In this document: piece after piece, positions 7,910 to 16,041 of the stretch
Position numbering within the stretch: position 1 is the stretch's first letter
How the letters are laid out: every line of letters begins with the position of its first letter
NCBI RefSeq assembly: GCF_016888005.1
Contig: NZ_JAFDVE010000037.1
Location: forward strand, 1 to 37,065
From: Phycicoccus sp. CSK15P-2
GTDB taxonomy: Bacteria; Actinomycetota; Actinomycetes; Actinomycetales; Dermatophilaceae
Direction of reading: 5' to 3'
DNA length: 37,065 nt
Notes under the pieces: model-generated
What the model saw: only the letters and a program-made list of their open reading frames with translations
Database searches by the model: none
Told to the model about the DNA's origin: nothing
Program-made: the position numbers and the translations under genes

Positions 7910-8593
7910 TCAGCCCGCGAGGGGCGAGTCGTCCCAGTGCTCCAGGAGGTCCTGCGGGTCGGCCCACGTCGCCACGGCCCCTGCCTCGCGCAGCTCCGCA
8001 GCGCTGGTGCCCCCGCACTCGAGCCCGAGACAGGGCATCCCGACGCGACCTGCCGCCTCGACGTCCCACACCGCGTCCCCCACGAAGAGCGACTCCTCGG
8101 CCGGCACGCCGGTCCGGTCGACGGCGGCCTCGAGGATGCCCGGGTCGGGCTTGCTGCGTTCCGCGTCCGCACTGGACGTCACGACGTCGACGAGCGGGTC
8201 GACGTCGAGCACCGCCCGCAGGGCGGCGACGTCCTGGGCTCCCGCGGACGTCGAGAGCACGACGACGAGCCCGGCGTCGTGGCACCGGCGGACGAGGTCG
8301 CGAGCGCCCGGCAGCGGCACGAGCCGTTCGTGCCAGGCCGCGACGAGTGCACCGTGCGAGGCGATGATCGCGGCGTCCTCGTCGGTGTCGTGCTCGCCGA
8401 GGAGATGGCCGACCATGTGGTCCGCGCCGAGCCCGATGGCCCGGTGGATGCGAGCCATCGGCACGAGGTGCCCGTGCTGGCGCAGCGCCTGCCACCACGC
8501 GGTGGTGTGCACGAACGAGGAGTCGACGAGCGTGCCGTCGACGTCGAAGAGGACGGCTCGCGGGGACGGGGTCGTGGGGTGCGCGGTCATCAT
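7910..8593 (-). CDS. HAD-family phosphatase (phosphoglycolate phosphatase-like)
   Basis: 227 residues. Motif I is AVLFDVDGTLVDS with nucleophile D17 and acid D19. Motif II is VVLSTSAG, motif III the Lys in ERSKPDPGI, and motif IV FVGDAVWDVEAA. An alpha-helical C1 cap sits between motifs I and II. The family hydrolyses small phosphate monoesters; the substrate is not predictable. It starts at one of two adjacent ATGs (8593 or 8590). It is convergent with the antiporter, only 40 nt away, where a small GCTCC/GGAGC hairpin (7887-7900) lies. Confidence 0.88.
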   Translation of the reverse strand: MMTAHPTTPSPRAVLFDVDGTLVDSSFVHTTAWWQALRQHGHLVPMARIHRAIGLGADHMVGHLLGEHDTDEDAAIIASHGALVAAWHERLVPLPGARDLVRRCHDAGLVVVLSTSAGAQDVAALRAVLDVDPLVDVVTSSADAERSKPDPGILEAAVDRTGVPAEESLFVGDAVWDVEAAGRVGMPCLGLECGGTSAAELREAGAVATWADPQDLLEHWDDSPLAG

Positions 8594-8751
8594 CCGGCCT
8601 TACCCGGGCCCGGCACCGGCGAACCCCGGCGCGGTGGGAGTTGGACGACGAGCTCAGCGTCCTCGTTGCGACGGGGCCGGTCGCACCACCCGGCGACCGC
8701 GCAAGGTCCGGGACGGTCCGTCCTGGGCCGAGGGAGCCGCGAGAAGGAGTC

Positions 8752-9102
8752 TCAGCCGTCGCGACGCCAGACCGAGACGTGGCTCTCGCTCTCGGCCGTG
8801 AACGGGCTGCCCTGCCAGTCGGCGTGCCGGCTCTCGAATGTCATCCCGGCCAGGCGGGCCATGAGGTCAAGCTCGGCCGGCCAGACGTACCGGAAGTGGT
8901 GCAGGCCGTGGCGGAACGAGCCGTCCGGCTGCCGGGTGTAGTGGTGGGAGACGGCCCGCTGTGTCACCGGGTCGTACGTGTCGAACCCGACGTGCTCCAG
9001 GGCGTCGAGTGTCGGTCCGAGGACGTCGGGGGCGAACATCCCGGCCGACGCGTCGTCGTAGCGGGCCGCGGCGTCGGCGTCCCAGAGGTCGCTGCTCGTC
9101 AT
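8752..9102 (-). pseudogene. Class I SAM methyltransferase with the SAM-binding core deleted
   Basis: A 116-codon open frame. The N-terminus (SSDLWDADAAARYDDASAGMF then APDVLGPTLD) and the C-terminus (HVGFDTYDPVTQRAVSHHYTR, FRYVWPAELDLMARLAGM, FTAESESHVSVWR) are those of a well-known actinobacterial methyltransferase of about 240-250 residues. The whole Rossmann centre, normally starting with a LELAVGTGR-type motif I, is missing: LDAL is joined directly to EHVGFD. The join is in frame, so the gene still reads through, but the product cannot bind SAM. It probably results from one in-frame deletion of roughly 130 codons. It is divergent from the lipoprotein gene at 9165. Confidence 0.8.
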
Positions 9103-9164
9103 CCACCCAGCCTTCACGGAGGACCGCACGTGTGGCCACCGCATTTCCGGGGCAGACTCGGCGG

Positions 9165-10196
9165 ATGACCTCGCCTCGGCTGCCCCGACGCACCCTCGTG
9201 GCCGGGCTACCGGCGGTGGCCCTGGCCGGGTGCTCGGCCGGCGACGGCGCGCAGACGTCGGCGGCGCCCGGCTCCTCCCCCGAGGACGACCTGGGTGGTG
9301 CCGAGCCGGCAGAGGCTCCGGAGCCGTCGGCCGACCCGGCGGGGATCGTCGCCGAGGCCGGCTACGCGGCCGAGGGGCTCGTGTACGACCCGCCGACCGG
9401 GCTGCTCGCGGTCGGTGTCCGGCGTCCGGACCGTGTGCTCGTCCTCGACCCGGAGAGTCTCGTGGTGCGGCGGAGCGTGCAGGTAGCCGGCACCGTTCGC
9501 CACCTCGGCCGCACCGGACGGGGCGGCACCGTGCTCGTGCCCAACGAGGCGGACGACACCCTCCTCGAGGTCGACCTCCGCACCGGTGGGACCCGCTCCA
9601 CGCCGGTCGGGCACGTCCCCCACGACGCCGCCGGCACCACGGACGGTGAGCTGCTCGTCGCCGACGAGTTCGGCGGCTCGCTCACCGTCGTGCGGGACGG
9701 CGAGGTCGTGCACACCTTCGAGGACCTCGAGCAGCCGGGTGGTGTCGTCGCCGCAGGCCGGCTGGCCCTCGTCGTCGACGTCGGCGCCTTCACCGTGACG
9801 TCCTACGACCTGGACCGCCTCGAGCGGGTGGCCCGGCTCCCGGCAGGCGACGGCCCCACGCACGGCGTGCTCCCGGCCGAGGGACGGCTCGCCGTGTCCG
9901 ACACCCGCGGGGAGCGGCTGCTCCTGTACTCCGTGGACCCGCTCGAGCAGGTGGGTGAGATCGCGCTGCCCGGCAGCCCGTACGGGCTGGCGGGCGACAC
10001 CGAGGCCGGCCTGGCGTGGGTGACCCTCACTGCGCTCAACGAGGTCGTCGGGGTCGACGCCACGGGCGACACGCCTCGCGAGGTCGCCCGGCACCCCACG
10101 GTGCGGCAGCCGAACACGGTGGCCGCCGAGCCGGGGTCGAGCACCATCTGGGTGGCGAGCCGCACCGACGGCGTGGTCCAGCGCATCCCGCGGTGA
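9165..10196 (+). CDS. Lipoprotein with a YncE/SMP-30-like beta-propeller
   Basis: 343 residues. The N-terminus RRTLVAGLPAVALAGC has the RR and lipobox (LAGC, Cys at about 22) of a Tat or Sec lipoprotein, followed by a Ser/Pro/Glu-rich linker to about residue 55. From there repeated blade units are seen (GYAAEGLVYDPPTGLLAVGV, VPNEADDTLLEVDL, VADEFGGSLTVV, AVSDTRGERLLLY, GSPYGLAGD, WVASRTDGVVQRI), as in six- or seven-bladed propellers such as YncE. It would be anchored on the outer face of the membrane. Its ligand is unknown; no catalytic metal site is obvious. Confidence 0.75.
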   Translation: MTSPRLPRRTLVAGLPAVALAGCSAGDGAQTSAAPGSSPEDDLGGAEPAEAPEPSADPAGIVAEAGYAAEGLVYDPPTGLLAVGVRRPDRVLVLDPESLVVRRSVQVAGTVRHLGRTGRGGTVLVPNEADDTLLEVDLRTGGTRSTPVGHVPHDAAGTTDGELLVADEFGGSLTVVRDGEVVHTFEDLEQPGGVVAAGRLALVVDVGAFTVTSYDLDRLERVARLPAGDGPTHGVLPAEGRLAVSDTRGERLLLYSVDPLEQVGEIALPGSPYGLAGDTEAGLAWVTLTALNEVVGVDATGDTPREVARHPTVRQPNTVAAEPGSSTIWVASRTDGVVQRIPR

Positions 10197-10226
10197 CTCC
10201 CCGGCCGTCCCCGCCGTCAGCGAGTG

Positions 10227-10364
10227 CTACGAGGACGCCCCGGCGGCGGCCAGACGCTCCTGCAGACCGGCCAGCCCGCGGCACACCATCGCGCCGTACC
10301 CGTCGTCCCAGTCCACTACGGGTGGAACGATATGCGAGCCCACCGACGAACCTGCGGGCTCCAT
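10227..10364 (-). pseudogene. Possible C-terminal remnant of an unidentified gene
   Basis: Within the 311-nt gap between the lipoprotein and ligase genes, the minus strand reads to a TAG at 10227 with strongly coding-like codons for about 30 residues (VVDWDDGYGAMVCRGLAGL then QERLAAAGASS). Upstream of about 10330 the composition stops looking coding. I read this as the tail of a gene whose front was deleted. The family is not recognised. The rest of the gap shows no gene; GGGAGTGGAG at 10496-10505 is the ribosome site of the next gene. Confidence 0.35.
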
Positions 10365-10507
10365 CTCCAGCACCTGCGAGATGGGGGCAGCAGCCCTATG
10401 CTGCCGGTGACGACCGGCCGACGGTGTCGCCATCAACGACGCGGCGGGGTCAGGTCCGTGTGCTCGTGTCCTCCGAGGTCCGTCCCACACCGCAGGGAGT
10501 GGAGTCC

Positions 10508-12199
10508 ATGTCGTGTCGCGACGCCCTCGCCTCAGCCCGTGACCTGCTCGTCGAGCACCGGGACGACCACGAGACCGCCCGTGCGGCGTTCTCCTGGCCC
10601 GAGCTCGGCGACTTCAACTGGGCGCTGGACTGGTTCGACGCCCTGGCCGTAGGCCCCAGACGCGATGACACCGCCCTCGTCGTCGACCCCCTCGGGACCG
10701 TCGACGGCGCCCCTGCCGACACGATGACCTACGCCGAGGTCTCCCGCCGTTCCGCCCGCGTGGCGGTGTGGCTCGACGACCTCGGTGTGCGTCCCGGCGA
10801 CGCAGTGGTGACCATGACCGGGCCCACGACAGACCTGTGGTGCCTGACGCTGGCGCTGATGAAGCTGCAGGCGGTCGCCGTCCCGGTGTCGGTGACCCTG
10901 ACCGCCGACGAGCTCGCGGAGCGGGCCGCGCGCACCGGAGCCCGCACCGTCGTCTGCGGCGAGACGTTCACCGGACTCGTCGAGCAGGTCCCGGCGCTCA
11001 CGCGACGCGTCTCCATCGGCGGCGTCCCGGGGCCGGGCTGGCTCCGGCTGGACGAGGCCGACGACGCCCCCGCCGCCTTCGAGCCTCGCCGGCGCACCGC
11101 CCCCGACGCGCCGCTGTTCGTCTTCTCCACCTCGGGGACCACGAGCCGGCCACAGCTGGTCCTGCACACCCACGGCTCGCTACCGCTCGGCCAGCTCTCG
11201 ACGATGTACTGGATCGGCCTGCGCCCCGGCGACCGGCACCTCAACGTCTCGGCCACCGGATGGGCCAAGCACCTGTGCAGCAGCATGCTCGCACCGTGGA
11301 CGGCCGAGGCCACCGTCCTGGCTCTCTCCGACCCGCGGTTCGACGCCGGCCGCGTCGCCGCGGTGGTGGAGGCCGGCGAGGTGAGCACGATGTGCGCACC
11401 GCCGACGGTGTGGCGGGCCGTGTCCCGGCTGCCGCGGTCAGGCACCGCCGCGGGGCTGCGCGAGGCCGTCTCGGCGGGTGAGCCGCTCGACACGGCCACC
11501 GCCGAGCTCGTCCGCGAGCGCTGGGGCGTGACCGTCCGGCAGGGTTACGGACAGACCGAGATCCCCGGTCTCAGCGCCCACTCGCCCGGGCTGGCCGCGG
11601 TCGGCTCCATCGGACGGCCGCTGCCGGGGTACCGCCTCTGTCTGCTGGACGAGGACGGTGCCGAGCGGCCGGACGAGGGGGAGCTGGCCCTCGACCTCAC
11701 CGGGCGACCTCCTGGCCTCATGGCGGGGTACCTCGACACCTATCCGGGGGTGCCTACCCCGCCTCACGGCCATCACCGCACCGGCGACCTCGCCTGCCAC
11801 GACGGCGAGGGCAACCTGCGCCTCGTCGGCCGCGTCGACGACATGTTCAAGTCCTCGAGCTACCGGCTGGCCCCGGCGGAGCTCGAGCTCGTCCTCCTGC
11901 GCCACCCTGACGTCGACCGGGTGCTGGTCCATCCGGTGCCCGACGAGACACGCGGCCTCGTGCCCCGGGCCCGGGTGCACCTGCGCCCCGGGGTCAGCGC
12001 CTCGGGCGAGACCGCGGACCGGCTCTTCGCGTGGGCCGACCAACACCTGTCGGGGTACAAGCGAGTCCGCAGCATCGTCTTCGGCGAGCTGCCGCAGGGG
12101 ATCTCGGGGAAGGTGCGACGCACCCTCGCCCCCGTCATGACGAGTGACGCCGTGCACCATCGCGACGACAGCAGGGGAGACGCCACCCATGGGACCTGA
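10508..12199 (+). CDS. Acyl-CoA synthetase / acyl-AMP ligase (ANL superfamily)
   Basis: 563 residues. The N-terminal FNWALDWFDAL is like medium-chain acyl-CoA (MACS/acetyl-CoA) synthetases. The P-loop at 207-215 reads STSGTTSRP followed by Gln, so the usual Gly and Lys of TSGTTGxPK are replaced. Other core motifs are normal: GYGQTE, HRTGDLA, RVDDMFKSSSYRL hinge and catalytic Lys in GISGKVRR near the C-terminus. It activates a carboxylic acid as acyl-AMP, then passes it to CoA or a carrier. Its last 11 nt overlap the next gene, so the two form an operon. The partner is halogenase-like, so an aromatic or acyl acid substrate of a small specialised pathway is a reasonable inference. Confidence 0.85.
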   Translation: MSCRDALASARDLLVEHRDDHETARAAFSWPELGDFNWALDWFDALAVGPRRDDTALVVDPLGTVDGAPADTMTYAEVSRRSARVAVWLDDLGVRPGDAVVTMTGPTTDLWCLTLALMKLQAVAVPVSVTLTADELAERAARTGARTVVCGETFTGLVEQVPALTRRVSIGGVPGPGWLRLDEADDAPAAFEPRRRTAPDAPLFVFSTSGTTSRPQLVLHTHGSLPLGQLSTMYWIGLRPGDRHLNVSATGWAKHLCSSMLAPWTAEATVLALSDPRFDAGRVAAVVEAGEVSTMCAPPTVWRAVSRLPRSGTAAGLREAVSAGEPLDTATAELVRERWGVTVRQGYGQTEIPGLSAHSPGLAAVGSIGRPLPGYRLCLLDEDGAERPDEGELALDLTGRPPGLMAGYLDTYPGVPTPPHGHHRTGDLACHDGEGNLRLVGRVDDMFKSSSYRLAPAELELVLLRHPDVDRVLVHPVPDETRGLVPRARVHLRPGVSASGETADRLFAWADQHLSGYKRVRSIVFGELPQGISGKVRRTLAPVMTSDAVHHRDDSRGDATHGT

Positions 12200-13460
12200 C
12201 ACGACCGAGACGGACTACCTCGTCATCGGCGGGGGCCCGGCGGGCAGTGCCGCTGCCTCCGTGCTGGCCCAGGCCGGCCAGGACGTGCTCGTGCTGGAGA
12301 AGGAGCACTTCCCGCGGTTCCACATCGGCGAGTCGCTGCTCACCTACGCGATGCCGGTGCTCGATCGCCTCGGGGTGCTCGAGGAGGTCTCGGCGGCCGG
12401 CTTCGTCGTCAAGGCCGGCGCGGAGTTCTGCAGGACGGACGCCGAGTTCAGCCGGGTCGACTTCACGGAGCAGGGCGGCGGTCGGGTGGCGCAGACGTTC
12501 CAGGTCGAGCGCTCGGCCTTCGACGAGATCCTCCTCGGCGCCGCGCGCCGGCGCGGTGCCTCGGTGCTCGAAGGCGCCCACGTGCGCCGGGTGCTCACCG
12601 AGGACGGCCGGGTCGCCGGTGTCACCTACTCCCGGGGCGGGACCTCCCACGAGGTCCGGGCCCGGTTCGTCATCGACGCCAGCGGCCGCTCCGGGGTGAT
12701 CACCAGCGGGCACCTGCGCAGCCGCTCCCGCCCGGCCCGGGGCAGCGCCGTCGCGGTGTACCGCCACTTCGGCGGGGTCGACGAGCGGCACAACCCCGGC
12801 GTGGAGGGCGACATCCAGGTGGGCACGCACGACGACGGCTGGGTGTGGGCCATCCCCATCCGGGCCGACGTCATCAGTGTCGGCGTCGTCACGACGCCCG
12901 AGACCCTCCGAGCGGCGGACTCGCGCCAGCAGCTGTTCGACACCCACCTGGCCCGGATCCCGCGGGTCGTCGAGCGCCTCCGCGGGGCCGAGCCGCTGAC
13001 GGAGGTGCAGGTCGAGGGCGACTTCACCTACTACAGCGACGACATCACCGGGCCGGGGTACGCCGTGGCCGGTGACGCCGGGGCGTTCACCAACCCGATC
13101 TTCTCGGCGGGGGTCTACCTGGCGCTGGTCACCGGCGTCCGGGCGGCCGAGGCCGCGATGGCCGAGCACCCCACCGCGATGGCCGAGTACGCCGACTTCT
13201 ACAAGACCGGCTACGACACCTACGCCAAGCTCGTTGACATCTTCTACGATGCCGATCGCAGGATTGGCAGGGTGTTCCGGGGCGCCGGCGCCGCAGCGAC
13301 GCCGGAGTTCGCCTCGCGGCTGTTCGGCGGGGACTTCTGGTCCGAGGACAACCCGATGACACGCTATGCGCGGGAGCAGCCCGCCGAGCACACCTTCACG
13401 GCATACTCGACGAGCCTCGGCTGCCCCGTGTACCCCGAGCTCGCAGAACCGGTCTCGTGA
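12189..13460 (+). CDS. FAD-dependent halogenase/hydroxylase-like flavoenzyme
   Basis: 423 residues; AGGGGAGA (12174-12181) lies 7 nt before the ATG. An FAD-binding GGGPAGS motif (14-20) starts a GR2-type fold; FPRFHIGESLL (41-51) and VAGDAGAFTNPIFSAGVYLAL (about 297-317) are typical of flavin halogenases and geranylgeranyl-reductase-like enzymes. W218-V-W-A-I-P223 matches the WxWxIP motif of flavin-dependent halogenases, and K75 in GFVVKAGAEF sits where the catalytic lysine (Lys79 in PrnA) is found in the CndH/PltA-like group. This supports halogenation with FADH2, but some hydroxylases and reductases share parts of this. No flavin reductase is adjacent. It is translationally coupled to the ligase. 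Confidence 0.75.
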   Translation: MGPDTTETDYLVIGGGPAGSAAASVLAQAGQDVLVLEKEHFPRFHIGESLLTYAMPVLDRLGVLEEVSAAGFVVKAGAEFCRTDAEFSRVDFTEQGGGRVAQTFQVERSAFDEILLGAARRRGASVLEGAHVRRVLTEDGRVAGVTYSRGGTSHEVRARFVIDASGRSGVITSGHLRSRSRPARGSAVAVYRHFGGVDERHNPGVEGDIQVGTHDDGWVWAIPIRADVISVGVVTTPETLRAADSRQQLFDTHLARIPRVVERLRGAEPLTEVQVEGDFTYYSDDITGPGYAVAGDAGAFTNPIFSAGVYLALVTGVRAAEAAMAEHPTAMAEYADFYKTGYDTYAKLVDIFYDADRRIGRVFRGAGAAATPEFASRLFGGDFWSEDNPMTRYAREQPAEHTFTAYSTSLGCPVYPELAEPVS

Positions 13461-13463
13461 CCC

Positions 13464-13481
13464 GACCCGGCCCTCCGGGTC
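13464..13481. terminator. Compact hairpin between convergent genes
   Basis: GACCCGG (13464-13470) pairs with CCGGGTC (13475-13481) around a CCCT loop. It lies 3 nt after the flavoenzyme stop and touches the stop of the convergent O-methyltransferase, so it may end both transcripts. Confidence 0.55.
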
Positions 13482-14247
13482 AGACGCCGCCCCGGACGCG
13501 CTGGACCAGCGTCATCCCGTCGCGCAGCGGGAGCAGGGTCGTGACCGTCCGGGGGTCCTGGCACACCTTCTGGTTGAAGACGCGCACGGCGTCGGCCCAG
13601 TCGGTCCACATCTCGTGCAGCCACCGGCGGGCCTCGTCGGTCTCACCCACGTCGGGCTCGGCGGAAGCGCCGTCGGCGGCGGCCGCCCCGCCCCAGAGGG
13701 TGTTGTCGAAGATCAGCAGTCCGTGCGGGGAGAGCAGGTCGCGCTCCATGATCGTCTCGTAGTACGCGAAGTAGTTCGGCTTGTCGGCATCGACGAAGAT
13801 GAGGTCGAACCCGCCGTCCGGCATCTCGATCTCACGCAACGCCGTCAGGGCCTGCTGCTCCACGAGGGTGATCATCGGCCCAGGGCCGGACGTCAGCGCG
13901 GCCTCGAGGAAGACCTCACGGGCACGCTCGTCGGCGCTGAAGTCGTCGATCGTCGTCACGGTGCCATCGGGCTCCAGCCCCGCAGCGAGGGCGACGGCCC
14001 CGTGGCCGGTGAAGGCGCCGACCTCGAGGCAGTGCCGGGCACGCATCGAACGGACGAGCGCGGTGAGCAGGTTGCCCTGGAGGTGGCTGCTGATGATGTT
14101 GGCCCACTCGGGGCACCGCTCGTAGGTCAGGGTGGTGATGGCCGAGAGCTGGGCGTTCTGCGGCGCCGAGTTCGCGTCGCAGTACTCCTCGATGCCGGGC
14201 CGGTAGATGGACGGCTTGGTGAACGTGATGTCTTTGCGGTGGTGCAC
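13480..14247 (-). CDS. Class I O-methyltransferase (caffeoyl-CoA OMT-like)
   Basis: 255 residues from GTG 14247. Visible: ARHCLEVGAFTGHGAVALA (motif I, about 71-89), TVTTIDDFSADERA, FDLIFVDADKPNYFAYYE with the metal-binding Asp of the CCoAOMT family, LLSPHGLLIFDNTLWGG with a second metal-binding D-N pair, and a C-terminal TTLLPLRDGMTLVQR that is nearly diagnostic for the family. It methylates a catechol-type hydroxyl with SAM and a divalent metal. The GTG is preceded by GGAG about 8 nt upstream; an upstream ATG at 14361 adds non-conserved residues. Convergent with the ligase/flavoenzyme pair, it may act on the same aromatic product, which is an inference. Confidence 0.87.
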   Translation of the reverse strand: MHHRKDITFTKPSIYRPGIEEYCDANSAPQNAQLSAITTLTYERCPEWANIISSHLQGNLLTALVRSMRARHCLEVGAFTGHGAVALAAGLEPDGTVTTIDDFSADERAREVFLEAALTSGPGPMITLVEQQALTALREIEMPDGGFDLIFVDADKPNYFAYYETIMERDLLSPHGLLIFDNTLWGGAAAADGASAEPDVGETDEARRWLHEMWTDWADAVRVFNQKVCQDPRTVTTLLPLRDGMTLVQRVRGGV

Positions 14248-14593
14248 CTGGCTGCTCCGTGGTCGACGGTAGGTAGATGCGAGGCGCTCCCCCGCGAATC
14301 TCACTGTGCCAGGATCGGTCCCGCTCCGCGCGTCGGGCTCGAGTCGCCCTTTCGGGACCACTGTGGTATTGCCTCCGATCTCGCTGGTCCGGGCACGTCC
14401 CGGCCCTTCTCGGGCGGTCCCGGGCCACCGTGCGAGCCCCCGCCGCCGACGGTACCGTGACCGGCGTCAGGCCGTGCCCGGGGCGGATCGGGGCGAGTCG
14501 AGCAGGGAGAGAGAGTGGCTGTGGGACGAACATGACGCCGGCCCGCGACATCGTTGTCCCAACCGGTCGCTCGCTGCCGGCCAAGGCCACCGG

Positions 14594-15898
14594 ATGACGG
14601 CGAACGGTGCCGCCCCCGGGGGGGTCGGCGCCTCCGTCCTCCTCCCCCTCGCGGTCGTCTTCCTCGTCGCCTGGATGTGCGGCGCGGCCGCCACTCGGCT
14701 CGGGCAGCCCCGGGTCCTCGGGCAGATGGTCGCCGGCGTCCTCCTCGGGCCCACGCTCTTCGGGGCGGTGGCACCGACGGCCCACGCGGCCCTCTTCGGC
14801 CCCGAGGTCACGTCGGCGTTCTCCGGCATCAGCGCCATCGGTCTCGCCCTCTTCATGTTCGGGATCGGGCTGCGCTTCGACCACCGAGGGGCCGCCGAGC
14901 GTTCCCGGCTGTTGCCGGTGGCATCCGTCGCCTTCGGCAGCCTCGTGCCGGTGGCGCTCGGTGCGCTGGTCGCCGCCACCGTCGGTGCCTCCCGACGCCC
15001 GGACGGCGTGAGCCAGCCGGAGTACCTGCTGTTCGTCGGGGGCGCGCTCACCGTCACGGCGTTCCCGATGCTCGCGAGCATCCTCGAGGACCGGCGGATG
15101 CTGCACACCCCGTTCGGGTCGCTCGCGACGATGACGGCCGCCGGCGACGACGCCATCGCCTGGTGCCTCCTCGTGACGATCGTCGCGCTCGGTGACGACT
15201 CCCCCCTGGCCATCGCCCGGACCCTCGGTCTCACCGCGCTCTTCGTCGTACTGTGCCTCGTCCTCGTCCCACGGGTCAGCCCGCGCCTGACGGCCATGGT
15301 CGTCGGCCAGGGCGCGTCCTCCGAGACGGCCGTCGGCCTGCTCGCCGTGCTGGCGCTGCTCGGTGGCGCGGTCACCGACGGGATCGGCATCTACGAGATC
15401 TTCGGGGCCTTCGTCGTCGGCGCTGCGGTGCCCTTCGACCCCGATCTCGGCGAGCACGTGCGTCGCCACTTCCTCCCCATGGTCACCGCGATCTTCCTGC
15501 CGGTCTTCTTCGTCTCGTCGGGGCTGGTGACCGACCTGCGCTCGATCCTGGCCCTCGATGCCCTGGTGCTCGTCGTCGTCCTCGTGCTCGTGGGGCTGAT
15601 GAGCAAGGTCCTGCCGCTGTACGGGGTGTTGCGTGCCTTCGGCTTCGCGCGCGGCGAGGCGCTGGCGATGGGCGGTCTGATGAGCGCGCGGGGCCTGATG
15701 ATCCTCATCTTCATCAACGTCGGGATCCAGCAGGGCGTGATCGACGACGTGACGTTCTCCGCGTTCGTCCTCGTCGCCGTCGTCACCACGGGTCTGGCAC
15801 TCCCGCTGTACCGCAGGCATTTCAGCGACGAGGTCGAGGAGGAGCACCGGGCACGGACCGTCGTCGTGGCGAGGGCCGATCCGCGCCCGGTGCGGTGA
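14594..15898 (+). CDS. CPA2-type Na+/H+ or K+/H+ antiporter
   Basis: 434 residues with about 12-13 hydrophobic segments. QPRVLGQMVAGVLLGPTLFG is the conserved loop after TM1, LALFMFGIGLRFD follows, TAAGDDAIAWCLL carries the paired Asp residues of TM5 that bind the ion, and FLPVFFVSSGLVTDL and SARGLMILIFINVGI are typical of the Na_H_Exchanger (PF00999) fold. Unlike the antiporter at 5869 it has no RCK or zinc-finger tail. The start codon overlaps, as ATGA, the stop of a short upstream frame (14532-14597, 21 codons), so translational coupling is possible. Divergent from the O-methyltransferase. Confidence 0.85.
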   Translation: MTANGAAPGGVGASVLLPLAVVFLVAWMCGAAATRLGQPRVLGQMVAGVLLGPTLFGAVAPTAHAALFGPEVTSAFSGISAIGLALFMFGIGLRFDHRGAAERSRLLPVASVAFGSLVPVALGALVAATVGASRRPDGVSQPEYLLFVGGALTVTAFPMLASILEDRRMLHTPFGSLATMTAAGDDAIAWCLLVTIVALGDDSPLAIARTLGLTALFVVLCLVLVPRVSPRLTAMVVGQGASSETAVGLLAVLALLGGAVTDGIGIYEIFGAFVVGAAVPFDPDLGEHVRRHFLPMVTAIFLPVFFVSSGLVTDLRSILALDALVLVVVLVLVGLMSKVLPLYGVLRAFGFARGEALAMGGLMSARGLMILIFINVGIQQGVIDDVTFSAFVLVAVVTTGLALPLYRRHFSDEVEEEHRARTVVVARADPRPVR

Positions 15899-16041
15899 CC
15901 TGCGGGCCTGAGAAGCGGCTGAGCCGCCCACGAACGTTGTGCATCCTGCCCATGCCGCTGGTCTGCGTGGGGTGCCTAGATTCACTGACCGTGGGCGTCC
16001 TCGTCGCCCCGGATTCCCTCACCTCGACCCTCGGAGGCCAG

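Noticed and set aside
5506-8172. Very long minus-strand open frame (888 codons) opposite the protease and antiporter genes
   Set aside because: It is the mirror of strongly GC-biased codons on the plus strand; its translation is Asp/Glu/Arg/Gly-rich with no family signal, and the plus-strand proteins are unmistakable.
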